The notes under the pieces: generated by a model
What the model saw: only the letters and a program-made list of their open reading frames with translations
What the model was told of the DNA's origin: nothing
The model's database searches: none
Origin: an uncultured Porphyromonadaceae bacterium
Lineage (GTDB): Bacteria > Bacteroidota > Bacteroidia > Bacteroidales > Muribaculaceae
Reading direction: 5' to 3'
Length of the DNA stretch: 64,000 nt
NCBI GenBank assembly: GCA_900546365.1
Contig: URCF01000010.1
Location: forward strand, 1 to 64,000
Made by a program: the position numbers and the translations under genes
Shown here: one piece after another, positions 49,989 through 59,471 of the stretch
Layout of the letters: each line of letters begins with the position of its first letter
How positions within the stretch are numbered: the first letter of the stretch is position 1

Positions 49989-51179
49989 TCAGAACTTGAA
50001 CTGGATACGGGCCTGGATAGTGTTGACATGACGGTCGCGCATCACATCGCTACCCTCCACATTGGTGTAGCTGTAGCGCAATCGGGCAATCACATATTTA
50101 TTGATATAATAGTTGAGTGTGATGGAGGCATCGTTGGTGCGTCCGCCATATATCCCGGCTTTGCCGCAAGTGGCGTCGGTGTAGTTGTATCCGGCCACCA
50201 CTTCGAGAGTTTTGGGTGCAGGGGTAGCCAGGCCTGCATCGGCATGGGAATATCCGTAGTCACCGCCGATAAGCACACCGCGCAGCAATCCGTAAACGCC
50301 GCTGGCCTTGTAGGATGCAAGTCCGTTCTTGCGGTTCACATTCATATAATAGTACTGCCCTTCGAGTGCCACACGCCCCTTGGCCACAAGCAGCTCAGGA
50401 GTGAGTTTGAACACATTGCGTGCATCACTCACCGTGGCTCCGATCATGGTGGTCTTGCACACTCGGGTGGGGAAAGTGGCGTCGTAGTTGAAATACCCCT
50501 CGCCGGGCATATTCACGCCATCCTCATCCACCGCCTTATGAAGCGCACTCTGGATCCAGCCTGAGATACCTATCTGCCCGACGAGGCCGGTGCTGTGCCA
50601 CGGGCGGTAAACGAGGCGTGTCAGGCCTCCGTAGCTCACCTTGCCCTGCTCGTTGGCGGGAGTGGTGAGCGATGTGCCGGCTATGATGGCACTCACTCCG
50701 GCAAAGAAATCGCCTTTGTCATATACGTACATGATGCCGATGTTGCGCCCCGTGGCCTGGAAAAAGTTGTCGCTCGTGGGGGCTTCCATGGCGGGCTTCA
50801 TGGAGCTGGAGGTGGCGGCGTTAAGACCGAACTGGTGCACGAAATAACCGCCGCGGATAAGGTTGGCTTCATTGAATTTGTACTGTATGTACACATCCTT
50901 CATGCTGATTTTGCCAAAGCCATAGCCCACATCAATTTTAGCGTCCCAGTTGCCGTAGTTGACTTTTGCTCCTATGCGGATGTCGGGTATTGCCACCCCG
51001 GCGTTCAATCCGTCGCCTCCGGGCATGAAGAACGCACCGTCAAGCAGCACACGGCCTGTGGGGGTGATGCTCACTTTATTGAGTTTCAATGATGGAATAC
51101 TATCAAGAGCCGCCGAAGCATTGAGTACGCCCAAGCCCGCCACCAGCGCGACACTGAGCAAAAATCTGGATATACGCAT
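49989..51179 (-). CDS. OprO/OprP-type phosphate-selective porin family protein
   Basis: A 396-residue outer-membrane beta-barrel with a signal peptide (ISRFLLSVALVAGLGVLNASA). Regions: LLDGAFFMPGGDGLNAG, VNYGNWDAKIDVGYGFGKISMKDVYIQY, LIRGGYFVHQFG, GRNIGIMYVYDKGDFFAGVS, and a final strand ending IQARIQFKF. These match the phosphate-selective porin O/P family. I start at 51179; the upstream frame lacks family likeness. It is divergent from a histidine acid phosphatase, which suggests joint phosphate acquisition. Confidence 0.82.
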   Translation of the reverse strand: MRISRFLLSVALVAGLGVLNASAALDSIPSLKLNKVSITPTGRVLLDGAFFMPGGDGLNAGVAIPDIRIGAKVNYGNWDAKIDVGYGFGKISMKDVYIQYKFNEANLIRGGYFVHQFGLNAATSSSMKPAMEAPTSDNFFQATGRNIGIMYVYDKGDFFAGVSAIIAGTSLTTPANEQGKVSYGGLTRLVYRPWHSTGLVGQIGISGWIQSALHKAVDEDGVNMPGEGYFNYDATFPTRVCKTTMIGATVSDARNVFKLTPELLVAKGRVALEGQYYYMNVNRKNGLASYKASGVYGLLRGVLIGGDYGYSHADAGLATPAPKTLEVVAGYNYTDATCGKAGIYGGRTNDASITLNYYINKYVIARLRYSYTNVEGSDVMRDRHVNTIQARIQFKF

Positions 51180-51297
51180 AACAAAATAGGTACAGGGGAT
51201 TTTGTTTGTCAGGTAATGATTATAAGATAAGATGAGATGAATTGAAGAATTATTGCATATCACAACATTCTAACAGACGGATTGCAAAAAATGTTTC

Positions 51298-51312
51298 AAG
51301 TTTGTTAAACTT
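51298..51312. promoter_or_regulatory. Palindrome in the phosphate-gene gap
   Basis: AAGTTT-GTT-AAACTT in the divergent 228-base gap. A possible operator, no further support; no clear TAnnTTTG box is seen in this gap. Confidence 0.25.
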
Positions 51313-51407
51313 TATATATCATACATTGTTTATTTGGATGAAGAGTATTGCTATCCACACCTAATTCTCTTATTTAAGACAACCTTGATTTTTCACCTTA
51401 TCAACTC

Positions 51408-52706
51408 ATGAAAACTTCTATCGCCTCACTTATGCTCTGCGTCTGCATGGCATTTCCGGCTGTCATGGCCGCCCAGGCTCAACGCTCGGATGAATTCAAA
51501 CAGAAATATCAACTGAAGGAAGCCGTGGTGCTCAGCCGCCACAACATACGCTCGCCGCTCAGCGACAGCAAGAGCGACCTCGGACGCATGACCCCTCACA
51601 AATGGACCAAATGGACCGCTCCCAAAAGCGAGCTTACCCTGCGCGGAGGTGTTCTTGAAACACAGATGGGACAATATTTCCGCAAATGGGCCGAAGATGC
51701 AGGGTTGTTCCCGGTCAACCATGTTCCCGGCACCGACGATGTCAACGTTATCGCCAACTCCATGCAGCGGTGCATAGCCACTGCACAGTATTTCACCTCG
51801 GGATTCATGCCTGTGGGTGGCATAGAGGTGTGGCACCGCTACACTCCGAGCAAAATGGATCCGCTGTTCAACCCCCAGCTCACCAAGGTGTCGCCCGAAT
51901 TCATTGCCACCGCCATGGAGCAGATCAAAGCCATGGGTGGCAAAAAAGGTATCGTAGGTATCAACGAAGCTATCGCCCCGGACTATGCCATGATCACTGA
52001 AGTGCTTGATGTGGACCAATCGCCGATGGCCAAGGAGAACGACCCAAAGCTCAAAGCTTTGGACAACTACAACACAGAGCTGCTGTGGGAGGTGTATCAG
52101 GAACCACGACTGAAATCCGGCTCCGCCCTCAAGGAACTCAATTCGGCTTCCGACGCCCTGATACTGCAATACTATGAGCAGCCTGACACCCTCGCAGCCG
52201 CATTCGGCCACAATATCTCGCGCAAGGATTGGGAAAAGATAGCCCATGTCAAGGACACATATCAGGATGTGCTGTTCACTGCGCCAATAGTGGCAGCCAA
52301 CGTGGCGCACCCCCTAATCCAATATATGTATGACGAACTGCGCTCGCCCGACCGCAAATTCACATTCCTCGTGGGACATGACAGCAATCTGTCTTCAGTG
52401 GCCACAGCCCTGGGTGTGGAAGAGTACGAACTGCCCAACGCCATTGAGAAAAAAACTCCTATCGGCTCGAAAATTGTGGTGGAGAAATTTCTCGGAGCTG
52501 ACGGCAAGGAGTATGCCGACATCAACATTGTGTATCAAAGCGTTGACCAGCTGCGCAACATGGAACTCCTTGACCTTGACAATCCTCCGATGATATATCC
52601 GCTCACCCTCAAGGGTCTCGAGAAAAATGCCGATGGCCTTTACCTGATGGAAGACCTCAACGCCCGCTTCGAGCAGGCGCTCCGCGACTACGAAAACATC
52701 AAATAG
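51408..52706 (+). CDS. Histidine acid phosphatase (phytase-like)
   Basis: A 432-residue exported phosphatase of the histidine-phosphatase clan 2 (AppA, glucose-1-phosphatase, MINPP-like). The signal peptide ends around AAQAQ. The nucleophile motif is RHNIRSP at 44-50 (His45; the usual RHGxRxP with Asn for Gly). The proton donor is HD at 324-325 (VGHDSNL). A periplasmic or surface location is likely. Substrates could be phytate, sugar phosphates or inositol phosphates. Divergent from the porin. A terminator follows at 52727. Confidence 0.9.
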   Translation: MKTSIASLMLCVCMAFPAVMAAQAQRSDEFKQKYQLKEAVVLSRHNIRSPLSDSKSDLGRMTPHKWTKWTAPKSELTLRGGVLETQMGQYFRKWAEDAGLFPVNHVPGTDDVNVIANSMQRCIATAQYFTSGFMPVGGIEVWHRYTPSKMDPLFNPQLTKVSPEFIATAMEQIKAMGGKKGIVGINEAIAPDYAMITEVLDVDQSPMAKENDPKLKALDNYNTELLWEVYQEPRLKSGSALKELNSASDALILQYYEQPDTLAAAFGHNISRKDWEKIAHVKDTYQDVLFTAPIVAANVAHPLIQYMYDELRSPDRKFTFLVGHDSNLSSVATALGVEEYELPNAIEKKTPIGSKIVVEKFLGADGKEYADINIVYQSVDQLRNMELLDLDNPPMIYPLTLKGLEKNADGLYLMEDLNARFEQALRDYENIK

Positions 52707-52726
52707 CTCCCGTTCTTCCCCATAGC

Positions 52727-52760
52727 AACAGCCGCTCCCACCAATGGAGGCGGCTGTTTT
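52727..52760 (+). terminator. Terminator of the histidine phosphatase gene
   Basis: AACAGCCGC (52727-52735) pairs with GCGGCTGTT (52750-52758), followed by TTTT. Confidence 0.85.
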
Positions 52761-52865
52761 GCATGTTTTTAAGCGTATGTTTAATAATTATGCGCAATGA
52801 ATTGTAGATTGTATCGGGATTTATGGCTATATTTACGCAAAATTTCTATAACCATAAAACTTACG

Positions 52866-53921
52866 ATGAAACTCATAACCCGTTTTCTGCTGCCGCTGTG
52901 CCTCACTCTGGCACTCTGCATCCCCGCCAATGCCCAGAAACAAGGCAAAGTGGCTGTGTATGGTGTGGCTTTCTACAACCTTGAAAACCTATTTGACACC
53001 ATCAACAACAATGGCAACTACGACCTTGAATTCTCACCCTCAGGGTCGCGCCAATGGGACGGTCGCAAGTATCGCGCCAAGCTCCGCAACCTGGCCCGTG
53101 CCATTGAAGCCATGAAAACAGAAACCACCCCGATGGGTCCGGCCATCATCGGAGTGTCGGAGATTGAAAACAAATCTGTGCTTGATGACCTGGTGAAAGA
53201 ACCGGCAATCCGCAAATCGATGCTTCAGGTGGTGCACCATGACTCTCCCGACCGTCGCGGCGTGGATGTGGCCCTGCTCTACAACCCCCGGATGTTCAAG
53301 GTGGAAAATGTGACCAACCACACCCTGAAAATACCGCGTGAAGGGTTTGAGCATTTCCGCACCCGCGACCAGATGTGTGTCACCGGCCTTCTCGGTGGTC
53401 AGCGCATCAGCGTGATTGTCAATCACTGGCCCTCGCGTCTTGGCGGACAGGAACAATCATCTCACCTGCGCGAAGCTGCCGCCGCTCTGAGCAAGCATAT
53501 CGCCGACAGCGTATGGGCTATTGACCCCACTCAGGCTGTAATAGTGATGGGCGACCTCAATGACGACCCCTACGACAAATCGTGCGCAAAGGTGCTCGGT
53601 GCCCTCAAGGATGCCAAGAATGTGGGCGAACACGGATTCTACAACCCCTGGTGGAAGATGCTTGACAAAGGTATAGGCACCCTCGCCTACAAAGGGGCGT
53701 GGAACCTCTTCGACCAGATTGTGGTGGGCGGAACCGCCCTCAAGGAAAACGGCGCTCCCTCCGGACTTGAGTACTGGAAATGCAAGGTGAACAACTTCAA
53801 CTTCCTGCGTCAGGAAAACAGCGACCAGCCGCTCCGCACATTCTCCGCAGGTATGTGGCTCAACGGCTACTCCGACCACTTCCCCACCGAAATATTCCTT
53901 ATCAAACGATTTGACAAATGA
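52866..53921 (+). CDS. Secreted endonuclease/exonuclease/phosphatase family protein
   Basis: A 351-residue protein of the DNase I-like EEP superfamily. The signal peptide ends at NAQ (FLLPLCLTLALCIPANAQ). Motifs: FYNLENLFDT, IIGVSEIENK (acidic metal ligand), VVHHDSPDRRGVDVALLYN, VNHWPSRLGG (His), GDLNDDPYD and YSDHFPTEI (SDH). Bacteroidetes homologues are often annotated as endonuclease/exonuclease; the substrate could be a nucleic acid or phosphoester. I start at 52866, where the signal peptide begins. It overlaps pyrH by four bases. Confidence 0.9.
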   Translation: MKLITRFLLPLCLTLALCIPANAQKQGKVAVYGVAFYNLENLFDTINNNGNYDLEFSPSGSRQWDGRKYRAKLRNLARAIEAMKTETTPMGPAIIGVSEIENKSVLDDLVKEPAIRKSMLQVVHHDSPDRRGVDVALLYNPRMFKVENVTNHTLKIPREGFEHFRTRDQMCVTGLLGGQRISVIVNHWPSRLGGQEQSSHLREAAAALSKHIADSVWAIDPTQAVIVMGDLNDDPYDKSCAKVLGALKDAKNVGEHGFYNPWWKMLDKGIGTLAYKGAWNLFDQIVVGGTALKENGAPSGLEYWKCKVNNFNFLRQENSDQPLRTFSAGMWLNGYSDHFPTEIFLIKRFDK

Positions 53922-54628
53922 GAACAAAATATTCCAGAGTACTCCTCAAGCTCAGCGGCGAATCGCTGATGGGCGAACAGCATTACGGCATCGACACCAA
54001 GCGTCTTGCCGACTATGCGAAACAGATAGCTGAAGCCGTGCAGAGCGGTGTGCAGGTGGCCATTGTGATTGGCGGCGGCAATATTTTCCGTGGACTTCAA
54101 GGTGCCTCCAAGGGGTTTGACCGTGTGAAAGGTGACCAGATGGGTATGCTCGCCACCGTCATCAACTCCCTCGCCCTCAGCTCCGCACTCGAAGCCATCG
54201 GACAGCCTGCCAAAGTGTTCACAGCCATCAATATGTTTCCCATCGGGGAGCATTACAGCAAGTGGCGCGCCATCGAGGCACTCAACAACAATACTGTGGC
54301 CATCATCTCCGGTGGCACCGGCAACCCCTTCTTCACCACCGACACCGGCAGCGCGCTCCGCGCTGTGGAAGTGGAGGCCGATGTGATGCTCAAGGGCACA
54401 CGTGTGGACGGCATCTACACCGCCGACCCCGAAAAAGACCCCGATGCCGTGAAGTTCACCGAAATCACCTACGATGAGGTTTACACCCGCGGCCTCAAGG
54501 TGATGGACCTCACCGCCACCGCCCTGTGCAAGGAGAACAGGATGCCGATAGTGGTGTTCGATATGGACACCTGCGGCAATCTGGCCAAGGTGCTTGCCGG
54601 CGAACCTATCGGCACATTAGTATATTAA
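53918..54628 (+). CDS. pyrH: UMP kinase
   Basis: A 236-residue amino-acid-kinase-family enzyme that makes UDP from UMP with ATP. KYSRVLLKLSGESLMGEQ (phosphate loop), VAIVIGGGNIFRG, DQMGMLATVINSLAL, TVAIISGGTGNPFFTTDTGSALRA and VMDLTATALCKENRMPIVVFD are diagnostic. Normal length. The start overlaps the previous stop (ATGA). frr follows after 22 bases, the usual arrangement. Confidence 0.97.
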   Translation: MRTKYSRVLLKLSGESLMGEQHYGIDTKRLADYAKQIAEAVQSGVQVAIVIGGGNIFRGLQGASKGFDRVKGDQMGMLATVINSLALSSALEAIGQPAKVFTAINMFPIGEHYSKWRAIEALNNNTVAIISGGTGNPFFTTDTGSALRAVEVEADVMLKGTRVDGIYTADPEKDPDAVKFTEITYDEVYTRGLKVMDLTATALCKENRMPIVVFDMDTCGNLAKVLAGEPIGTLVY

Positions 54629-54650
54629 AACAATCAAAAAAACAATATAT

Positions 54651-55208
54651 ATGGACGTTAAAGACTATCTCAATCCCGCCGAGGAAAAAATGGAGCTCGC
54701 CGTGGCATATCTTGACGAGGCCCTGGCACACATACGCGCCGGAAAGGCCAATCCCAAAATCATCGACGGCATCCGCGTGGAGTACTATGGGAGCGCTGTG
54801 CCCATCTCCAATGTGGCCAACGTGTCGGTGCCCGATGCACGCACCATCGCCATCACACCCTGGGAAAAACCGATGTTCAAAGAGATTGAAAAAGCTATCA
54901 TCAACTCCGAGCTCGGCATCACTCCCGAAAACAATGGCGAGGTGATTCGCCTGAGCATCCCGCCCCTCACCGAGGAGCGCCGCAAAACCCTGGTGAAGCA
55001 GAGCAAAGCCGAAGCCGAAACAGCCAAAGTGTCAGTGCGCAACGCCCGCCGCGAGGCCATCGAGGGTTTGAAAAAAGCTGTGAAGCAGGGGTTGCCCGAG
55101 GACACCGAAAAGGACGCCGAAGCCACCGCACAGAAGCTCCACGACAAATACCTCAAAAAAATCGACGACCTCTTTGCCGCCAAGGAGAAAGAGATTCTCA
55201 CAGTGTAG
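54651..55208 (+). CDS. frr: Ribosome recycling factor
   Basis: A 185-residue protein that splits post-termination ribosomes with EF-G. Three-helix-bundle domain plus beta domain: ALAHIRAGKANPKIIDGI, VEYYGSAVPISNVANVSVPDARTIAITPW, and IRLSIPPLTEERRKTLVKQSK. Normal length. A terminator follows at 55231. Confidence 0.97.
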   Translation: MDVKDYLNPAEEKMELAVAYLDEALAHIRAGKANPKIIDGIRVEYYGSAVPISNVANVSVPDARTIAITPWEKPMFKEIEKAIINSELGITPENNGEVIRLSIPPLTEERRKTLVKQSKAEAETAKVSVRNARREAIEGLKKAVKQGLPEDTEKDAEATAQKLHDKYLKKIDDLFAAKEKEILTV

Positions 55209-55230
55209 CATTACAAGGTGATTCAAATAT

Positions 55231-55265
55231 AATCCCGGAGTTGATTATCAGCTTCGGGATTTTTA
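55231..55265 (+). terminator. Terminator of pyrH-frr
   Basis: AATCCCGGAG (55231-55240) pairs with CTTCGGGATT (55252-55261), followed by TTTATT. Confidence 0.85.
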
Positions 55266-55266
55266 T

Positions 55267-55274
55267 TACTTTTG
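55267..55274 (+). promoter_or_regulatory. -7 box of trmB
   Basis: TACTTTTG, 9 bases before ATG 55284, right after the frr terminator. No good -33. Confidence 0.4.
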
Positions 55275-55283
55275 CATTTACTT

Positions 55284-56072
55284 ATGGGCAAGAACAAACT
55301 CAAGAAATTTTCCGACATGAGCACAATGGATTTTGTGCTCCAATACCCTTTTGGCGAGCTCAGCAAAGGGGCGTTTCCGTATCGAGGCCGCTGGAACGAT
55401 GACTTTTTCCACAACTCCAACCCCATTGTGCTGGAGCTTGGATGTGGCAAAGGCGAATACACCGTGGGGCTGGCCATGAAGCACCCGGACAAAAATTTCA
55501 TCGGTATCGACATCAAGGGCGCACGGATGTGGTCCGGCGCATGCAGAGTACGCGAGCACGGCCTGAAAAACGTGGCGTTTCTGCGCACTGACATCGAGCT
55601 CCTGAGCCATTTCTTTGCCCCGGGCGAAGTTAGCGAGATATGGATCACCTTCCCCGACCCGCAGATGAAAAAGGTGCGCAAGAGGCTCACCTCCACACGG
55701 TTCATGCAGCTTTACCGATCAGTGCTCACTCCCGGTGGCACCATCCATCTCAAAACGGACAGTCCGTTTCTCTACACCTACACCCGCGAAATGGCATTGG
55801 CCAACTCCCTGCCTCTGCTCGAGGACACCAAAAACCTGTATGAAACCCATGCCGGCAACCCCATTCTTGCCATTCGCACCCACTACGAACAGCAATGGCT
55901 CGACCGTGGCCTGACCATCAAATATATAGCCTTAATGCTGCCGCAGGAAGGGGAGCTTGCCGAGCCGCAGGTGGAGATAGAGCATGACACCTACCGCAGC
56001 TACTCCCGCGGCGAAATCCAATGTCCATGGCTCTGCGACCCCGTTGTGACACCCAAATCACCGAACCCTTAA
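55284..56072 (+). CDS. trmB: tRNA (guanine-N7-)-methyltransferase
   Basis: A 262-residue enzyme that methylates G46 of the tRNA variable loop with S-adenosylmethionine. MKKNK-type N-terminus, VLELGCGKGEYTVGLA (SAM site), IGIDIKGARMW, RTDIELLSHFF, EIWITFPDPQMKK (catalytic PDPxxK), and the TSTRFMQLYRSVLTPGG segment. Longer at the C-terminus than the E. coli protein. I start at ATG 55284; a TTG four codons earlier overlaps the -7 box. Confidence 0.95.
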   Translation: MGKNKLKKFSDMSTMDFVLQYPFGELSKGAFPYRGRWNDDFFHNSNPIVLELGCGKGEYTVGLAMKHPDKNFIGIDIKGARMWSGACRVREHGLKNVAFLRTDIELLSHFFAPGEVSEIWITFPDPQMKKVRKRLTSTRFMQLYRSVLTPGGTIHLKTDSPFLYTYTREMALANSLPLLEDTKNLYETHAGNPILAIRTHYEQQWLDRGLTIKYIALMLPQEGELAEPQVEIEHDTYRSYSRGEIQCPWLCDPVVTPKSPNP

Positions 56073-56085
56073 TTCAGCATCTTAT

Positions 56086-57189
56086 ATGGAAACTTTGTAT
56101 CCCAACCTCATACTCGATGCCCTGCGCAATGTGCGCTATCCTGGCAACGGCAAAGATATTGTGTCGCTCAACATGGTGGAGGATGACATCCGCATCAACG
56201 GCTCCTCGGTGGAGTTCTCGCTGGTATTCTCCAAACCCACCGACCCGTTCATCAAATCGCTCGTAAAGGCCACAGAAGCCGCCATCCACGCCTATATCTC
56301 GCCAGAGGTGAACGTGACCGTACACACCAAAGTGCCGGAAATCAAGCCGCAAGAAAAGCCGCAGGTGCTCCCCGGCGTGAAGCATATCATCGGGGTGTCG
56401 TCGGGCAAAGGAGGCGTGGGAAAATCCACCGTTGCCTCCAATCTTGCCGTGGCCCTGGCCCGCGAGGGGTACAAGGTGGGACTGCTGGACGCCGACATTT
56501 TCGGCCCGAGCGTGCCAAAGATGTTCGGCATTGAGGACGAGCAGCTGTATATGCACGAAGTGAATGGCCGCCAACTCATCATACCCACCGAACGCTATGG
56601 AGTGAAACTCCTGTCGATAGGATTTCTTGTTGACAAGAACAGCCCGGTGCTGTGGCGCGGCTCCATGGCTTCCAACGCCTTGCGCCAACTTATCGAGGAG
56701 GCCGACTGGGGCGACCTCGACTATTTTGTCATCGATATGCCCCCGGGCACTTCCGACATACATCTCACCCTGGTGCAGACCCTCCCTATCACCGGAGTGG
56801 TGATTGTGAGCACACCGCAGCAGGTGGCCCTCGCCGATGCCCGCAAAGGGATTGCAATGTTCACCGGCGACAAGGTCAATGTGCCCATCCTCGGGCTTGT
56901 GGAAAATATGGCATGGTTCACGCCCGAAAAACATCCCGATGAACGGTATTATCTGTTTGGCCGCGAGGGAGCCGCCAAGCTCGCCGAAGAGCTTGGGGTG
57001 CGCCTGCTGGCCCAGATACCGCTGGTGCAGGGCATCTGCGATGGCGGCGACGAAGGTCGGCCGATAGCGTTGGCCGACACTGTGTCGGGTCACGCGTTCA
57101 TGCATTTGGCCCACGAGGTGGTGGACGCTGTGGCTCATCGCGAAGCCACACTCCCGCCCACAATAAAAGTGAATGTAACCAAAAAATAA
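56086..57189 (+). CDS. Mrp/ApbC family P-loop ATPase (Fe-S carrier type)
   Basis: A 367-residue protein. N-terminal DUF59/MIP18-like domain (about 1-90), then the P-loop ATPase: GKGGVGKST at 107-115 (deviant Walker A), DADIFGPSVPKMFG, YFVIDMPPGTSDIHLTL (Walker B and switch). In Mrp/Nbp35 proteins a later CxxC binds a bridging Fe-S cluster; here that place reads FTPEKHPDERYYLFG, with no Cys, so cluster transfer by that route is doubtful. This variant is, to my memory, common in Bacteroidetes. Linked to nadB 9 bases downstream; NadB is not an Fe-S enzyme. Confidence 0.92.
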   Translation: METLYPNLILDALRNVRYPGNGKDIVSLNMVEDDIRINGSSVEFSLVFSKPTDPFIKSLVKATEAAIHAYISPEVNVTVHTKVPEIKPQEKPQVLPGVKHIIGVSSGKGGVGKSTVASNLAVALAREGYKVGLLDADIFGPSVPKMFGIEDEQLYMHEVNGRQLIIPTERYGVKLLSIGFLVDKNSPVLWRGSMASNALRQLIEEADWGDLDYFVIDMPPGTSDIHLTLVQTLPITGVVIVSTPQQVALADARKGIAMFTGDKVNVPILGLVENMAWFTPEKHPDERYYLFGREGAAKLAEELGVRLLAQIPLVQGICDGGDEGRPIALADTVSGHAFMHLAHEVVDAVAHREATLPPTIKVNVTKK

Positions 57190-57198
57190 ATACGAGAT

Positions 57199-58788
57199 AT
57201 GACCTGCGAGTTTGATTATCTTGTGATAGGCTCCGGCATTGCCGGCATGAGCTTTGCTTTGAAAGTGGCCGCGAAAGGCGGCAAAGTGGCTTTGGTGTGC
57301 AAAACCTCTCTCGATGAAGCCAACACCGCGCTGGCCCAGGGTGGCGTGGCTTCCGTGACCAACCTTGAAGTGGACGATTTTGAAAAGCATATCCACGACA
57401 CCATGGTGGCCGGCGACTGGCTCTCCGACCCCAAGGCTGTGGAAAAGGTGGTGACCAACGCCCCCGAACAGATCAGACAGCTGCTGCAATGGGGTGTGGA
57501 CTTCGACAAAAAGGAGGACGGCACCTTTGACCTCCACCGCGAGGGAGGCCACAGCGAATTTCGTATTCTCCACCATGCCGACAACACAGGCTATGAGATT
57601 CAGCAGAGCCTCATCCGCGCCGTGCGCTCCAACCCCAATATCACTGTTTTCGAACATCATTTTGCAGTAGAAATCATTACTCAGCACCATCTCGGCAAGA
57701 TTGTTACCCGCCGCACTCCCGACATCACCTGCTACGGAGCCTACGTGCTCAACCTTGAAACCGGCAGCGTGGACAAATTCCTTGCCCGCGTCACCCTTAT
57801 GGCCACAGGAGGAGTGGGTGCGGTGTACACCACCACCACCAACCCCCTCGTTGCCACCGGCGACGGTATCGCCATGGTGTACCGCGCCAAAGGCACCGTG
57901 TCCGACATGGAGTTCATCCAGTTCCACCCCACCGCATTGTATCACCCCGGCGACCGTCCGTCGTTCCTCATCACCGAGGCCATGCGCGGATACGGCGCTG
58001 TGCTCCGCAACCTCAAGGGCGAGGAGTTCATGCAGAACTATGATCCGCGTCTGTCGCTCGCCCCACGCGACATTGTGGCCCGTGCCATCGACTCCGAGAT
58101 GAAGATGCATGGCGATGACCATGTGTATCTCGATGTCACACACAAGGATCCGGAGGAAACCAAAAAGCATTTTCCGAATATCTATGCCAAATGCCTGAGC
58201 CTCGGCATAGATATCACAAAAGATTACATCCCCGTGGCTCCGGCTGCCCACTACCTCTGCGGCGGCATCAAGGTGGACACCAACGGCGAATCGTCCATCC
58301 ATCGGCTTTACGCAGTGGGCGAATGTTCATGCACAGGGCTTCACGGCGGCAACCGTCTGGCCTCCAACTCCCTGATTGAAGCCGTGGTGTATGCCGACGC
58401 TGCCGCCAAACACGCCTTGACCCACGCCCACAGCTACGAGCTCCGCCACGATGTGCCCGACTGGAACGACGAAGGCACCCGCCATCCCGAGGAGATGGTG
58501 CTCATCACCCAGAGCATCAAGGAAGTGGGACAGATCATGAGCGCTTACGTGGGCATCGTGCGCAGCAACCTGCGTCTGGACCGCGCATGGAACCGACTCG
58601 ACATACTGTATGAGGAAACCGAACGGCTCTTCAAATGCTCCAAAGCCTCACGCGAAATCTGCGAGCTACGCAACATCATCAATGTGGGCTACCTCATAAT
58701 GCGCCAGGCCAAAGAGCGTCACGAATCACGTGGCCTGCACTATACCCTCGACTACCCACCGGCACCGGGCCAGCACCGGACAATATAA
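57199..58788 (+). CDS. nadB: L-aspartate oxidase
   Basis: A 529-residue FAD enzyme that oxidises L-aspartate to iminoaspartate for NAD biosynthesis. FAD Rossmann YLVIGSGIAGMSFALKVA; substrate/active-site EFIQFHPTALYHPGDRP, HYLCGGIKVDTNGESS, AVGECSCTGLHGGNRLASNSLIEAVV; C-terminal three-helix region RSNLRLDRAWNRLD. Normal length. Follows mrp after 9 bases. nadA and nadC are not in the window. Confidence 0.95.
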   Translation: MTCEFDYLVIGSGIAGMSFALKVAAKGGKVALVCKTSLDEANTALAQGGVASVTNLEVDDFEKHIHDTMVAGDWLSDPKAVEKVVTNAPEQIRQLLQWGVDFDKKEDGTFDLHREGGHSEFRILHHADNTGYEIQQSLIRAVRSNPNITVFEHHFAVEIITQHHLGKIVTRRTPDITCYGAYVLNLETGSVDKFLARVTLMATGGVGAVYTTTTNPLVATGDGIAMVYRAKGTVSDMEFIQFHPTALYHPGDRPSFLITEAMRGYGAVLRNLKGEEFMQNYDPRLSLAPRDIVARAIDSEMKMHGDDHVYLDVTHKDPEETKKHFPNIYAKCLSLGIDITKDYIPVAPAAHYLCGGIKVDTNGESSIHRLYAVGECSCTGLHGGNRLASNSLIEAVVYADAAAKHALTHAHSYELRHDVPDWNDEGTRHPEEMVLITQSIKEVGQIMSAYVGIVRSNLRLDRAWNRLDILYEETERLFKCSKASREICELRNIINVGYLIMRQAKERHESRGLHYTLDYPPAPGQHRTI

Positions 58789-58821
58789 CAAATTGCCGCA
58801 CCGGGCGTTAATATAATATAT

Positions 58822-59457
58822 ATGAATATTCTTCGCCTGACATTCACCATTTTGGTTAGCATCCTGGCCACCTCCCTGTCGGCCCAGATGCAGGCTCCCA
58901 CTCTTCCCGAGGAAGTGGGCACAGGCCGTATTGCCGGAGCCAAAGGGTACTACTACACCGAAATCGATGGCGAGGAAGTGAAGATGATTGTGCTCAACGA
59001 TGTGACGGTGTTTCCCCCGTTGAAATTCAAAAACAAAAAAGAAGAGGAATTCTATTGGCGCACCGTGCGCGATGTCAAGAAAACCCTCCCCTACGCCAAG
59101 CTCATCTGCGCCACACTGCTTGAAACCTACGAGTATATCGAAACATTCCCCACCCAAAAAGAGCGCGAGCAGTACCTCAAAGATATGGAATCGGCTATCT
59201 TCAAGCAGTACAAACCTGTGCTCAAGAAATTCACCAAGTCGCAGGCACAGATGCTCATCAAGCTCATCAAACGCGAAACCAACCAGAACAGCTACTCCAT
59301 AATCAAAGCATTCCTTGGCTCGTTCCGCGCCGGATTCTGGCAAACCTTCGGACGCCTTTTCGGAGTCAACCTCAAGGGTGACTACCACCCCGAAAAGGAC
59401 CGCAAGGACGCCATCATCGAGCGCGTGGCCTGCGCCGTCGAGCTCGGCACCCTCTAA
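58822..59457 (+). CDS. DUF4294 domain exported protein
   Basis: A 211-residue protein with a signal peptide (LTFTILVSILATSLSAQ). The rest is the DUF4294 domain: YYTEIDGEEVKMIVLNDVTVFPP, EEFYWRTVRDVKKTLPYAKL, a long basic helix bundle (EQYLKDMESAIFKQYKPVLKKFT), and GAFRAGFWQTFGRLFG-like. Found across Bacteroidetes; function unknown. It ends 53 bases before the Sau3AI-like gene. Confidence 0.88.
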   Translation: MNILRLTFTILVSILATSLSAQMQAPTLPEEVGTGRIAGAKGYYYTEIDGEEVKMIVLNDVTVFPPLKFKNKKEEEFYWRTVRDVKKTLPYAKLICATLLETYEYIETFPTQKEREQYLKDMESAIFKQYKPVLKKFTKSQAQMLIKLIKRETNQNSYSIIKAFLGSFRAGFWQTFGRLFGVNLKGDYHPEKDRKDAIIERVACAVELGTL

Positions 59458-59471
59458 TCCCTGTATTCACA

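Noticed and set aside
56074..58302. A long antisense open frame of 742 codons over mrp and nadB
   Set aside because: It mirrors two well-supported genes in codon-biased GC-rich DNA. Its protein is rich in His, Gly and Val, has no recognisable domain and lies on the opposite strand of the firmly identified genes.
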